DNA from: Faecalibacterium sp. An121
GTDB lineage: Bacteria > Bacillota > Clostridia > Oscillospirales > Ruminococcaceae
Length of the DNA: 64,000 bases
Assembly: GCF_002160915.1 (NCBI RefSeq)
Contig: NZ_NFLM01000003.1
Coordinates: 1-64,000 of the forward strand
Direction of reading: 5' to 3'
Of this stretch, positions 25,677 through 34,263 are shown piece after piece (the stretch's first letter is position 1; each line of letters opens with the position of its first letter). The translations under genes were made by a program, and so were the position numbers. The notes under the pieces are model-generated. The model worked only from the letters and a program-made list of their open reading frames with translations. It searched no databases and was not told where the DNA came from.

Positions 25677-26645
25677 ATGTTTACGAATCCTACCCTGGAG
25701 CGTGTTTACGAGATCGGCATTATCCCCGTCATCGCCTTCAACAGCGTGGACGAGGCCCTGCCCCTGTGCAAGGCCCTGTCGGACGGCGGCTTGCCCGCCG
25801 CCGAGGTCACCTTCCGCACCGCCTGCGCCGAGGAGTGCATCCGCCTGATCCACAAGGAGATGCCCGAGATGCTGCTGGGCGCCGGCACCGTGCTGACCAA
25901 GGAGCAGGTGGACCGCGCCATCGATGCGGGCGCTTCCTTCATCGTCGCTCCCGGCTTCGATCCCAACATCACCCAGTATGTCATTGACAAGGGCTGCCTG
26001 GCCATGCCCGGCACCGCCACCGCAGGCGAGATGCAGCAGGCCATGAACATGGGCTGCGAGGCCCTCAAGTTCTTCCCCGCCGAGGCCAACGGCGGCGTGG
26101 GGATGCTGAAGAACATCGGCGGCGCCCTCAAGACCGCCAAGTGGATGTGCACCGGCGGCGTCAACGCCAAGAACGTCAACGATTACCTGAACTACGACCA
26201 GATCTTTGCCGTGGGCGGCACCTGGATGTGCAAGAGCGACGTGATCAAGGCCGGCGAGTGGGACAAGATCACCTCGATGTGCAAAGAGGCCGTCGATACC
26301 ATGCTGGGCCTCAAGCTGGTGCACGTGGGCATCAACACCGCCAACGAGGAGGAGGCCAAGTCCACCGCCAACGCCCTGGCCGCCCTGCTGAACATGAAGG
26401 TCACCCCGGGCAACTCCAGCATCTTTGTGGGCAACAAGGAGTTTGAGATCATGAAGAAGCCCGGCCGCGGCACCAACGGCCACATCGCCATCGGCACCAA
26501 CAACGTGGACCGCGCCATCTACCACCTGAGCCGCCGCGGCGTCAAGTTCGACCTCGAGTCCAAGGGCGTCAAGAACGGCAAGACCATGTCCTGCTACATG
26601 GCAGACGAGATCGGCGGCTTTGCCATCCACCTGGTCAAGGTCTGA
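25677..26645 (+). CDS. kdgA: KDPG/KHG aldolase with C-terminal glyoxalase-like (VOC) domain
   Basis: A 322-residue protein. Residues 1-207 are a class I 2-keto-3-deoxy-6-phosphogluconate aldolase: IIPVIAFNSVDEA, EVTFRTACAE with catalytic Glu43, LLGAGTVLTKEQV, and LKFFPAEANGG with the Schiff-base Lys131. It splits KDPG into pyruvate and glyceraldehyde-3-phosphate. The family is normally about 210 residues. The extra 110 residues (about 212-322) start LKLVHVGINTANEEEA and end GFAIHLVKV, with GHIAIGTNNVDRAIYHLSRRGVKF in between, which fits a VOC/glyoxalase fold. No frameshift is visible. The role of the added domain is unknown. The ATG follows AAAGGAGAATGCGTTT. Confidence 0.93.
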   Translation: MFTNPTLERVYEIGIIPVIAFNSVDEALPLCKALSDGGLPAAEVTFRTACAEECIRLIHKEMPEMLLGAGTVLTKEQVDRAIDAGASFIVAPGFDPNITQYVIDKGCLAMPGTATAGEMQQAMNMGCEALKFFPAEANGGVGMLKNIGGALKTAKWMCTGGVNAKNVNDYLNYDQIFAVGGTWMCKSDVIKAGEWDKITSMCKEAVDTMLGLKLVHVGINTANEEEAKSTANALAALLNMKVTPGNSSIFVGNKEFEIMKKPGRGTNGHIAIGTNNVDRAIYHLSRRGVKFDLESKGVKNGKTMSCYMADEIGGFAIHLVKV

Positions 26646-26742
26646 TCCGTCCCCCTTTCCGCATTCTCCCGCCGGGGCCCGCGCCCTGCGGCGGGTCGTT
26701 TGAAGTCCATCCACAAACCATAGATTGAAGGAGAACAGTACA

Positions 26743-27768
26743 ATGAAAGTCGTTACCTTTGGCGAACTGATGGTCCGTCTGCAGCCGTACAACTACGAGC
26801 GCTTCGTCCAGGCAAGCACCCTCGAGTTTACCTTTGGCGGCGGTGAGGCAAACGTTGCCGTTTCGCTGGCCAACTACGGCGTGGACGCCGCCTTTGTCAC
26901 CAAGCTCCCCGCTCATGCCATTGGCCAGTGCGCCATCAACAGCCTGCGCCGCTACGGCGTGGATACCAGCATGATCGTCCGCGGCGGCGACCGTGTGGGC
27001 ATCTACTACAACGAGAAGGGCGCTTCCCAGCGCGGCTCGGTCTGCATCTACGACCGCGCCAACAGCGCCATCCAGCTGGCCCAGCCCTCCGATTTCGACT
27101 GGGAGAAGATCTTTGAGGGCGTGGACTGGTTCCACTTCACCGGCATCACCCCGGCTCTGGGCGAGAACGTGGTGGAGATCTGCCGTCAGGCCTGCAAGGC
27201 CGCCAAGAAGGCCGGGGTCAAGATCAGCTGCGACCTGAACTACCGCGGCAAGCTGTGGACCCGTGAGCAGGCCCGCGCCGCCATGACCGACCTGTGCCAG
27301 TATGTGGATGTGTGCATCTCCAACGAGGAGGACGCCAAGGACGTGTTCGGCATCGAGGCCGAGGCCACCGATATCTACGGCGGCACCCTGAACCACGAGG
27401 GCTACAAGAGCGTGGCCAAGCAGCTGGCCGACAAGTTCCACTTCGAGAAGGTGGCCATCACCCTGCGTGAGAGCCACAGCGCCTCGGACAACGGCTGGAG
27501 CGCCATGCTGTACGATGCAGCCACCAACGATTACTGCTTCTCCAAGAAATATGAGCTGCGCATCATCGACCGCGTGGGCGGCGGCGACAGCTTCGGCGGC
27601 GGCCTGATCTACGCTCTGCTGAACGGCAAGAGCACCCAGGATGCCGTGGAGTTCGCAGTGGCGGCTTCCGCCCTGAAGCACTCCATCGAGGGCGACTACA
27701 ACATGGTCACCGTCTCCGAGGTGGAGAAGCTGGCCGGCGGCGACGGCTCCGGCCGGATCCAGCGCTGA
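26743..27768 (+). CDS. kdgK: 2-keto-3-deoxygluconate kinase, PfkB family
   Basis: A 341-residue ribokinase-fold kinase. It starts MKVVTFGELMVRLQP, the usual KdgK/PfkB opening, has FTFGGGEANVAVSLANYG (sugar site) and ends with the PfkB signature DRVGGGDSFGGGLIYALL containing the catalytic Asp. It phosphorylates KDG to KDPG for the KdgA just upstream. An in-frame ATG 18 nt upstream overlaps the SD region (GAAGGAGAACAGTACA), so 26743 is chosen. Confidence 0.93.
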   Translation: MKVVTFGELMVRLQPYNYERFVQASTLEFTFGGGEANVAVSLANYGVDAAFVTKLPAHAIGQCAINSLRRYGVDTSMIVRGGDRVGIYYNEKGASQRGSVCIYDRANSAIQLAQPSDFDWEKIFEGVDWFHFTGITPALGENVVEICRQACKAAKKAGVKISCDLNYRGKLWTREQARAAMTDLCQYVDVCISNEEDAKDVFGIEAEATDIYGGTLNHEGYKSVAKQLADKFHFEKVAITLRESHSASDNGWSAMLYDAATNDYCFSKKYELRIIDRVGGGDSFGGGLIYALLNGKSTQDAVEFAVAASALKHSIEGDYNMVTVSEVEKLAGGDGSGRIQR

Positions 27769-27792
27769 GCTGCGTTCCACAGGAGGCAGAAT

Positions 27793-28641
27793 ATGGAGAT
27801 CCGTTATTCCTGCAACCAGAAGGACTTCAAGCGCTACACCACCGAGGAAATGCGGGACGAAATGCTCATCACCGGCCTGTACAAGGCGGATGAGGTGGTG
27901 GCCGTTTACAGCCATGTGGACCGGATGGTCACCCTGGGCTGTATGCCGGTGCACGAGGTGGTGCCCATCGACAAGGGCATCGACGTGTGGGCCAACTTCG
28001 GCACCCACTATTTCCTGGAGCGCCGCGAGATCGGTATGTTCAACATCGGCAAGGGTTCCACCGGCATCGTGATGGTGGACGGCGTCCGGTACGAGCTGGG
28101 CTACAAGGACTGCCTGTACATCACCCAGGGCACCCGGGAGGTCACCTTTGCGTCGGCCGACCCCGCCTGCCCCGCCAAGTTCTACATGGTGTCGGCCCCG
28201 GCCCACTGCGCCTATGAGACCCGCCTGATCAAGATGGCGGACGCCAACCACCGGCCGCTGGGCAGCACCGAGACCTGCAACAAGCGCACCATCAACCAGT
28301 TCATCCACCCCGACGTGCTCAAGACCTGCCAGCTGAGCATGGGTATGACCGAGCTGGAGCCCGGCTCCAACTGGAATACCATGCCCAGCCACACCCACGA
28401 GCGCCGGATGGAGATCTACACCTATTTTGAGCTGCCCGAGGGGCAGGTGGTCTTCCATATGTGCGGCGAGCCCACCCAGACCCGCCACATCGTCATGCAC
28501 AACGAGGACGCTGTCATCAGCCCCTCCTGGAGCATCCACAGCGGCGTGGGCACCTCGAACTACACCTTCATCTGGGCTATGGGCGGCGAGAACATGGAGT
28601 TCGACGACATGGACAACATCGCCACCACCGACCTGCGCTGA
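27793..28641 (+). CDS. kduI: 5-dehydro-4-deoxy-D-glucuronate isomerase
   Basis: A 282-residue cupin-fold isomerase converting 5-keto-4-deoxyuronate (DKI) to 2,5-diketo-3-deoxygluconate (DKII). The zinc ligands known from E. coli KduI are all present with the right spacing: H200 and H202 in SHTHERRME, E207, and H249 in SWSIHSG. Length and N-terminus match the family. It lies 24 nt after kdgK with SD AGGAGGCAGAAT. It makes the substrate for a KduD-type SDR; candidates are at 28785 and 18779. Confidence 0.97.
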   Translation: MEIRYSCNQKDFKRYTTEEMRDEMLITGLYKADEVVAVYSHVDRMVTLGCMPVHEVVPIDKGIDVWANFGTHYFLERREIGMFNIGKGSTGIVMVDGVRYELGYKDCLYITQGTREVTFASADPACPAKFYMVSAPAHCAYETRLIKMADANHRPLGSTETCNKRTINQFIHPDVLKTCQLSMGMTELEPGSNWNTMPSHTHERRMEIYTYFELPEGQVVFHMCGEPTQTRHIVMHNEDAVISPSWSIHSGVGTSNYTFIWAMGGENMEFDDMDNIATTDLR

Positions 28642-28679
28642 GCCCCGGCGCCGGACAGGCCTGTAACTTTGGATGACAA

Positions 28680-28720
28680 GGCCCCGCATCTGGTCCACTG
28701 GGCCGGGGGCGGGGCCTTTT
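28680..28720 (+). terminator. terminator after kduI
   Basis: The stem GGCCCCGC/GCGGGGCC (28680-28687, 28709-28716) is followed by TTTTG. It separates kdgA-kdgK-kduI from the SDR gene. Confidence 0.88.
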
Positions 28721-28734
28721 GTTCAGGCTGCAAC

Positions 28735-28755
28735 TAGGATACAACATAGGATACA
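28735..28755 (+). promoter_or_regulatory. direct repeat TAGGATACA upstream of SDR copy 2
   Basis: Two exact copies of TAGGATACA (28735-28743, 28747-28755) are 12 nt apart start to start, 30-50 nt before the gene. On the other strand both read TGTATCCTA, sharing the TGTAT core of the sites at other uronate promoters. No clear -10/-35 pair was found here. Confidence 0.4.
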
Positions 28756-28784
28756 TCTGTGCATCGGATAGAAAGGAGCTTCCC

Positions 28785-29585
28785 ATGGAACTTTCTGCAT
28801 TTGACCTCCACGGCAAGGTCGCCCTGATCACCGGCGGCGCCCACGGCATCGGCTTTTCCATCGCGGAGGGGATGGCCCGCTGCGGGGCCAAAGTCTGCTT
28901 CAACTGCTCGTCTCAGTCCAGCTATGAGAAAGGCGTGGCCGCCTACCAGGCCGCCGGCATCGACGCCCACGGCTACATCGCAGACGTCACCGACTGGGCG
29001 GCGGTGCAGGCCATGGTGGCCCGGATCAAGCAGGATGTGGGCCCGGTGGATATCCTGGTGAACAACGCCGGCATCATCCAGCGCAAGCCCATGCTGGAGA
29101 CCGACACCGAGGATTTCAGGAAGGTGCTGGACGTCCACATCGTGGGCGCGTTCAACTGCTCCAAGGCGGTGCTGCCCGACATGATCCAGAAGCGGGCGGG
29201 CAAGATCATCAACATCTGCTCGATGATGAGCGAGCTGGGCCGCGAGACCGTCTCGGGCTATGCGGCGGCCAAGGGCGGCCTGAAGATGCTGACCAAGAAC
29301 ATCGCCTCGGAGTTCGGCGGGTACAACATCCAGTGCAACGGCATGGGCCCCGGCTACATCGCCACCCCCCAGACCGCGCCTTTGCGTGAGCGCCAGCCCG
29401 ACGGCAGCCGCAGCCCCTTCGACGCCTTCATCATCTCCAAGACCCCGGCCGGCCGCTGGGGCGAGGCCGAGGATATGGTGGGCCCCTGCGTCTTTTTGGC
29501 GTCGGACGCCTCCAACTTCGTCAACGGCCAGATCCTCTATGCCGACGGCGGCATCCTGGCCTACCTGGGCCATCAGCCCCAGTAA
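28785..29585 (+). CDS. SDR oxidoreductase, KduD / gluconate 5-dehydrogenase type (copy 2)
   Basis: A 266-residue short-chain dehydrogenase with TGGAHGIGFSIA, NNAGI, INICSMMSEL (Ser), YAAAKGG (Tyr/Lys) and YADGGILAYLG. It is nearly identical to copy 1 at 18779 in the catalytic and C-terminal parts, including a shared TPQTAPLRERQPDGSR loop, but differs more at the N-terminus and in the substrate-facing helix after NNAGI. It directly follows the kduI operon, which favours KduD. The ATG at 28785 follows AAAGGAGCTTCCC. Confidence 0.87.
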   Translation: MELSAFDLHGKVALITGGAHGIGFSIAEGMARCGAKVCFNCSSQSSYEKGVAAYQAAGIDAHGYIADVTDWAAVQAMVARIKQDVGPVDILVNNAGIIQRKPMLETDTEDFRKVLDVHIVGAFNCSKAVLPDMIQKRAGKIINICSMMSELGRETVSGYAAAKGGLKMLTKNIASEFGGYNIQCNGMGPGYIATPQTAPLRERQPDGSRSPFDAFIISKTPAGRWGEAEDMVGPCVFLASDASNFVNGQILYADGGILAYLGHQPQ

Positions 29586-29638
29586 ACCATACCCATAAAA
29601 ACGAAGCCCTCGTCTCTCTTTGAGGAGAGGCGGGGGTG

Positions 29639-29792
29639 AGCGTGTCGAAAAACGACACGCTTTAGGGGGAACCCATTTCTGCCTGCTGCGCAGGTCAGAA
29701 ATTCTTTCCCCCTAATATCCCCCTTGGGACAAAATTTAACGCTGAACCGCGCACTCGGCCTTTCGGCCTCGCACACTCTCAGCGCTAAATTT
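29639..29792. repeat. cluster of three long hairpins (structured intergenic element)
   Basis: Three inverted repeats stand side by side. (1) AGCGTGTCG/CGACACGCT, 29639-29661. (2) A nested stem: TTAGGGGGAA (29662-29671) with TTCCCCCTAA (29706-29715), inside it ATTTCTG/CAGAAAT, inside that CCTG/CAGG. (3) AAATTTA with TAAATTT (29732-29738, 29786-29792), inside it CGCTGA/TCAGCG and GGCC/GGCC. Nothing here is coding. It could be a MITE or REP-like mobile palindrome, or a small RNA. Confidence 0.6.
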
Positions 29793-29802
29793 CCCTGTAT
29801 GT

Positions 29803-29843
29803 GTCCTGTCCATCCGCACATGTCGGCTGGACAGGACTTTTTT
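29803..29843 (+). terminator. Rho-independent terminator (plus strand)
   Basis: The stem GTCCTGTCCA/TGGACAGGAC (29803-29812, 29828-29837) is followed by six T. It would end transcription entering from the SDR gene and protect the convergent MATE gene. Confidence 0.85.
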
Positions 29844-29867
29844 GATAGTCTGTTTTGCGCCGGCCGG

Positions 29868-31196
29868 TCAGAATTCGCCGTCCTTCATGAGACGCGCCAG
29901 CAGGGGCAGCTCGTAGATCAGCATACAGACCCAGCCCACGGCGTAGCTCCAGGGCAGGGCCTCGATGTCCATATGGAACACAAAGACGAACAGGGCCGCC
30001 GCAGCCACCCGTCCGCCCATGTTCAGCAGGCTGCTGTTGAGGGTGACCTGCAGCCGCTCCACCCCGCGGAAGCCGCCCTGGATGCCGTTGGTGGCCGAGG
30101 GCAGCAGGTAGAACAGGGACACCAGCCGCAAAAAGCGCACCCCCAGCCCGATCACTTCGGGCTCGTCCACAAAGAGGCGCATGATGGGCTCGGCCCCCCA
30201 AAAGCAGACCGCCATGATGAGCAGGCCGTACACCGCCTCGATGCGCATCCCGGCAAAGAAGCCCTGCCGGACCCGGTCCCGCTGGCCGGCGCCCCGGTTC
30301 TGGGCCATCAGGGTGGTCATGGCGTGACCGATGTTCTGCTGGGGGGTATAGGCAAAGTCATCCACCCGGCTGGCCGCCGTGAAGGCCGCCATGGCGCTGA
30401 CCCCCATGGTGTTCACCACGGCCTGGATGGCGATCTTCCCCAGCTGGACGGTGGCCTGCTGCATGGCGCTGGTCCAGCCGTACCGGACGGTCTGGCGCAG
30501 CATGGAAGGCTCGAACACCAGCCACTTGCGCCCCAGACAGAGCACCGGCACCCGGAGCCGGATGTAGACGGCGCAGCACAGGCAGCACAGCGCCTCGCTG
30601 AGGACGGTGGACAGGGCCGCGCCCCGCACCCCCCAGCCCAGGACCGCCACGCACAGCAGGTCTCCAAAGACGTTGAGCAGGGCGCTGAGCATCAGGAAAT
30701 ACAGGGCGCTTTTGCTGTCGCCCAGGGCCCGCAGGGTGGCCGCCAGGAAGTTGTAAAAGAAGGTGAAGATCAGCCCTGCGAACACCACCTGCAAATAGGC
30801 CACCGCGATGGGGAGAACTTCGTCGGGCACCTGCATCAGCCGCAGCAGAGGGGTGGCCAGCAGGATGCACAACAGCGAGAAGGCCAGGGAGAAGGCCCCG
30901 CCTGCAATGGCGGTGGTGGATACCTGCTTTTCCAGCCGGTCGGTGTCCTGGGCGCCAAAGGCGTTGCTCACCAGGATGCCTGCCCCCAGGCACATCCCGT
31001 TGATAAAGAGGATGGCCAGGGTCATCAGGGGGTTGGAGGTGCCTACGGCGGCCAGGGCGTCCTCGCCCACAAAGCGCCCCACGATGACGCTGTCGGCGGC
31101 GTTGTAGGTGAGCTGGAACAGGTTGCCCAGCACCAGGGGGATGGTGAATCGGACCAGCAGCGGGGTGATGGGCCCGCTGGTCATGTTGTGGGTCAT
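29868..31196 (-). CDS. MATE family efflux transporter
   Basis: A 442-residue protein with about 12 membrane spans in two homologous halves, typical of MATE exporters: ITPLLVRFTIPLVLGNLFQLTYNAADSVIVGRFVG at the start, GTSNPLMTLAILFINGMCLGAGILVSNAFGA, and RVDDFAYTPQQNIGHAMTTLMAQNRGA at the second half. It is driven by Na+ or H+; the substrate is unknown. It lies 35 nt downstream of the CysK-like gene in the same orientation, so the two may be co-transcribed. Confidence 0.94.
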   Translation of the reverse strand: MTHNMTSGPITPLLVRFTIPLVLGNLFQLTYNAADSVIVGRFVGEDALAAVGTSNPLMTLAILFINGMCLGAGILVSNAFGAQDTDRLEKQVSTTAIAGGAFSLAFSLLCILLATPLLRLMQVPDEVLPIAVAYLQVVFAGLIFTFFYNFLAATLRALGDSKSALYFLMLSALLNVFGDLLCVAVLGWGVRGAALSTVLSEALCCLCCAVYIRLRVPVLCLGRKWLVFEPSMLRQTVRYGWTSAMQQATVQLGKIAIQAVVNTMGVSAMAAFTAASRVDDFAYTPQQNIGHAMTTLMAQNRGAGQRDRVRQGFFAGMRIEAVYGLLIMAVCFWGAEPIMRLFVDEPEVIGLGVRFLRLVSLFYLLPSATNGIQGGFRGVERLQVTLNSSLLNMGGRVAAAALFVFVFHMDIEALPWSYAVGWVCMLIYELPLLARLMKDGEF

Positions 31197-31231
31197 GCAA
31201 AAACGCTTCCTTCTGTTTGGATTTGGCAGGT

Positions 31232-32143
31232 TCAGGCGAGAAGGCCGGTCCGGCCGGGGATCAGGCAGAGGGCGGCCCGGCTGCGGCCCTGGGCCAGGAA
31301 CCGTGCCGCCGCCGCGATGGCAGCCCCGCCGCTGGGCGAGGCGGGCACGGCGTCGGTCAGCAGGACGGTGCGGGCGGCCCGGGCGGCCTCGGCGCTGGTG
31401 ACGGCGGCGATCTTGTCCACGACGTAGGGGTTATAGTTGTCGGGCACCAGGCCAAAGCCCATGTCGGGGATGCCGTGCTGCCCGATGAAACCGCCCCCCA
31501 GGGCCTGGCATTCATAGGGCTCCACCGCGATGATCTGTACGTCGTTGGTCCAGGCCTTGATGCATTCGCCCACCCCGGTGATGGTCCCGCCGCTGCCCAC
31601 GCTGACCGCAATGGCGTCCACCAGGCTTTCCCCCTCCCGCACGATGGCCTGGGCAATGGCCGGGCCGGTCACGCGGCGGTGGTATTCGGGGTTGTCGTCG
31701 CAGGCCAGCCAGTCCGTGTAGTACCAGCCCCGCTTCCCGGCCCAGGTGCGCGCCAGGTCCCGTGCGCCTGCCGGCCCCTCCCGCGCCGGGGAAAAGAGCA
31801 GCTGCGCCCCCAGCTCCGACAGCAGTTCCTGGCGGCCGGCGGGGGTGTTGTCGGGCATGGCCAGACAGACCGGGTGGCCGCTGGTCCGGCCCGCCAGGGC
31901 CAGGGCGGCCGCAAAGGCGCCGCTGCCCGCTTCGATCAGGGTCTGGCCGGGCGCCAGTACCCCGCGCTGGGCGGCCAGGGCCAGCATCCCTTCGGCCAGG
32001 CCGTCCCGGGCGGTGCCGGTGGGGCCGCTGTAATCCAGGCAGGCATACAGCTTGCCGGGCAGCTTGCAGGCGCAGGCGTAGCCCCGCAGCTCCACGATGG
32101 GTCCGGGGGCGATGCTCTGGTAGATGTTGGGGTAGACGGTCAT
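31232..32143 (-). CDS. CysK-like fold-type II PLP-enzyme homologue lacking the catalytic lysine
   Basis: A 303-residue protein with the overall cysteine synthase sequence order: RGVLAPGQTLIEAGSG, the phosphate loop GSGGTITGVGECIKAW, IIAVEPYECQAL, GFGLVP and VVDKIAAVTSAEA. Two key sites are altered. In CysK the PLP lysine lies in NPxxSVKxR; here the aligned stretch is SGPTGTARDG, with Arg (codon CGG) at the lysine place. The substrate loop TSGNTG is replaced by GSGAFA. The phosphate-binding loop is kept. It may be a non-catalytic or repurposed protein. It has its own promoter and heads an operon with a MATE exporter. SD AAAGGAGCCGCAGCC before ATG. Confidence 0.8.
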   Translation of the reverse strand: MTVYPNIYQSIAPGPIVELRGYACACKLPGKLYACLDYSGPTGTARDGLAEGMLALAAQRGVLAPGQTLIEAGSGAFAAALALAGRTSGHPVCLAMPDNTPAGRQELLSELGAQLLFSPAREGPAGARDLARTWAGKRGWYYTDWLACDDNPEYHRRVTGPAIAQAIVREGESLVDAIAVSVGSGGTITGVGECIKAWTNDVQIIAVEPYECQALGGGFIGQHGIPDMGFGLVPDNYNPYVVDKIAAVTSAEAARAARTVLLTDAVPASPSGGAAIAAAARFLAQGRSRAALCLIPGRTGLLA

Positions 32144-32189
32144 GGCTGCGGCTCCTTTCTGTGAGGGATACATCATGCGGAATCTACCT

Positions 32190-32218
32190 TATCCTAACGC
32201 AAAGCGGGCCGCCCGTCA
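32190..32218 (-). promoter_or_regulatory. promoter of the CysK-like/MATE operon
   Basis: On the minus strand, TTGACG (32213-32218) and TAGGAT (32190-32195) are 17 nt apart. Confidence 0.6.
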
Positions 32219-32302
32219 AGCGGGCAGGGGAAGGGGGAACTATCTGCACAAAAATCAGAGCAAAAAATCTCTTTCTTCCACAAAAAAGATGTCCCTTCCC
32301 GG

Positions 32303-32331
32303 TTGACAGCCGGCCGCAAGTCTGGTATAAT
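32303..32331 (+). promoter_or_regulatory. promoter of the ylxM-ffh-rpsP operon
   Basis: A perfect consensus pair: TTGACA (32303-32308) and TATAAT (32326-32331), 17 nt apart. This is the strongest promoter seen in the window, fitting for translation and secretion genes. Confidence 0.95.
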
Positions 32332-32383
32332 CATCTGCGTCCGTAAAGCAAAATGCCTTTACAAAGACGCTGGAGGGAGAGCG

Positions 32384-32770
32384 GTGGCGTCAAAGAATCT
32401 GGAGATGGGCTACCTGCTGGACTTTTACGGCGAGGTGCTGACAGACAAACAGCGGGAGATGATGTCCCAGTATTACCACGACGATCTGTCGCTGAGCGAG
32501 ATCGGGGAGAACTTTGGCATCACCCGCCAGGGCGCCCGGGACGCCATCAAGCACGGGGAGAGCGCCCTGCTGGAGCTGGAGCAGAAAGTCGGGTTCGCGG
32601 CCCGCTACCGCCGGGTGCAGCAGACGCTGGAGCAGCTGGAACAGCTGGTCATCGACGCCCGGTTCGAGTGCACCGGCCCCCACGCCCGCCTGACCACCAG
32701 CGAGTATGTCAAGACCCTCAACAAGATCCTGGCCCTGCTGCGGTCGATCGATGAGGTGAACGAGAGCTGA
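32384..32770 (+). CDS. ylxM: YlxM-family DNA-binding protein (UPF0122)
   Basis: A 128-residue helix-turn-helix protein typically encoded next to ffh and able to stimulate the SRP GTPase in some bacteria. The start region is MGYLLDFYGEVLTDKQREMMSQYYHDDLSLSEIGENFGITRQGARDAIK, covering the HTH; the rest is helical. I chose GTG at 32384 behind GGAGGGAGAGC, as the nearby ATG touches the SD and upstream codons lie in the promoter. Confidence 0.92.
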   Translation: MASKNLEMGYLLDFYGEVLTDKQREMMSQYYHDDLSLSEIGENFGITRQGARDAIKHGESALLELEQKVGFAARYRRVQQTLEQLEQLVIDARFECTGPHARLTTSEYVKTLNKILALLRSIDEVNES

Positions 32771-32813
32771 ACCGGGCCGCGGCCTGCGGACCTGGTAGAA
32801 AGGACAGCCGAAC

Positions 32814-34154
32814 ATGGCATTTCAATCCCTATCCGAGCGCCTTGCCGGCGTGTTCAAAAAGCTGAAAGGACACGGCAAGCTCACCGAGGCCGACATCAAG
32901 GCCGCCATGCGGGAAGTGCGCATGGCCCTGCTGGAGGCCGACGTCAACTATAAGGTGGCCCGGGACTTCTGCAACAAGGTGTCCGAGCGCGCCATGGGCC
33001 AGGAGGTCATGGAGAGCCTGACCCCGGCCCAGCAGGTGGTCAAGATCGTCAACGAGGAGCTGACCGCTCTGATGGGCGGCGAGGAAGCCCCCCGCCTGAA
33101 CATCAAGAACAAGGGCCAGACCGTCCTGATGCTGTGCGGCCTGCAGGGCAACGGCAAGACCACCCACGCCGCCAAGCTGGCCAAGTACTACATCAAGCAG
33201 GGCCGCCGGCCTCTGCTGGTGGCCTGCGACATCTACCGCCCCGCTGCCATCGAGCAGCTGAAGGTGGTGGGCGGCCAGGCCGGCGCCCAGGTGTTCACCC
33301 TGGAGGGGGCCAAGCCCCCCGAGATCGCCCGCAAAGCCCTGGCCCACGCCCGCGACTATGGCAACGACATCGTCATCCTGGATACGGCCGGCCGCCTGCA
33401 GATCGACGAAGTGCTGATGGACGAGCTGGTGGACATCAAGAAGGCGGTCCCGGTGGACGAGACGCTGCTGGTGGTGGACGCCATGGCCGGCCAGGACGCG
33501 GTGAACGTGGCCCAGACCTTCAATGAGAAGGTCGGGGTGGACGGGATCATCCTCACCAAGACCGACGGCGATACCCGGGGCGGCGCGGCCCTGTCGGTGC
33601 TGGCTGTCACCGGCAAGCCCATCAAGTTCCAGGGCACCGGCGAAAAGCTGGACGACCTGGAACCCTTCCATCCCTCCCGGATGGCCAGCCGCATTTTGGG
33701 CATGGGCGATGTGCTGAGCCTGATCGAAAAGGCCCAGGAGGCCGCCGACGAGAAGGTCGCAGAGGAGACCGCCCGCCGGATGATGGAAAACAAGTTCGAT
33801 ATGAACGACCTGCTGGCCCAGTTCGCCCAGATCCGCAAGATGGGCGGCGCCTCGGCCATGCTGAGCATGCTGCCCGGCGGGGCCAACATCGACCCCAGCC
33901 AGGTGGACGAGAAGGGCTTTGCCCAGATCGAGGCCATCATCTACTCGATGACCAAGGAGGAGCGGGAAAAGCCCTCCATCATCAATCCCAAGCGCAAGCG
34001 CCGCATCGCGGCAGGCAGCGGCACCCGGGTGGAAGACGTCAACCGGCTGCTGCGCCAGTATGAGACCATGCAGAAGCTGATGAAGCAGATGCGCAAAAGC
34101 CCCAAGGGCTTTGCCCGGAGGCTGGGCGGCATGCTGGGCGGCCTGCGCGGCTGA
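32814..34154 (+). CDS. ffh: signal recognition particle protein (SRP54)
   Basis: A 446-residue GTPase that binds signal sequences and 4.5S RNA. N domain: [27 protein letters not shown] domain: [15 protein letters not shown] (G1), DTAGRLQID (G3), [15 protein letters not shown] (G4). M domain from about 300 with methionine-rich helices and [26 protein letters not shown]. There is a slight deviation in G1 (KTTHAAK rather than KTTTAAK). The SRP RNA gene was not seen in the window. Confidence 0.98.
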   Translation: MAFQSLSERLAGVFKKLKGHGKLTEADIKAAMREVRMALLEADVNYKVARDFCNKVSERAMGQEVMESLTPAQQVVKIVNEELTALMGGEEAPRLNIKNKGQTVLMLCGLQGNGKTTHAAKLAKYYIKQGRRPLLVACDIYRPAAIEQLKVVGGQAGAQVFTLEGAKPPEIARKALAHARDYGNDIVILDTAGRLQIDEVLMDELVDIKKAVPVDETLLVVDAMAGQDAVNVAQTFNEKVGVDGIILTKTDGDTRGGAALSVLAVTGKPIKFQGTGEKLDDLEPFHPSRMASRILGMGDVLSLIEKAQEAADEKVAEETARRMMENKFDMNDLLAQFAQIRKMGGASAMLSMLPGGANIDPSQVDEKGFAQIEAIIYSMTKEEREKPSIINPKRKRRIAAGSGTRVEDVNRLLRQYETMQKLMKQMRKSPKGFARRLGGMLGGLRG

Positions 34155-34263
34155 GAACGATCAAGGTACAAATCCAACCGCCCCGGCGGCATGGCTTTGG
34201 CATAGAATCACACGCCCCCGACCCGGGCGGCGTACAATCCAATGTTCAGGAGGAAAATTTATT

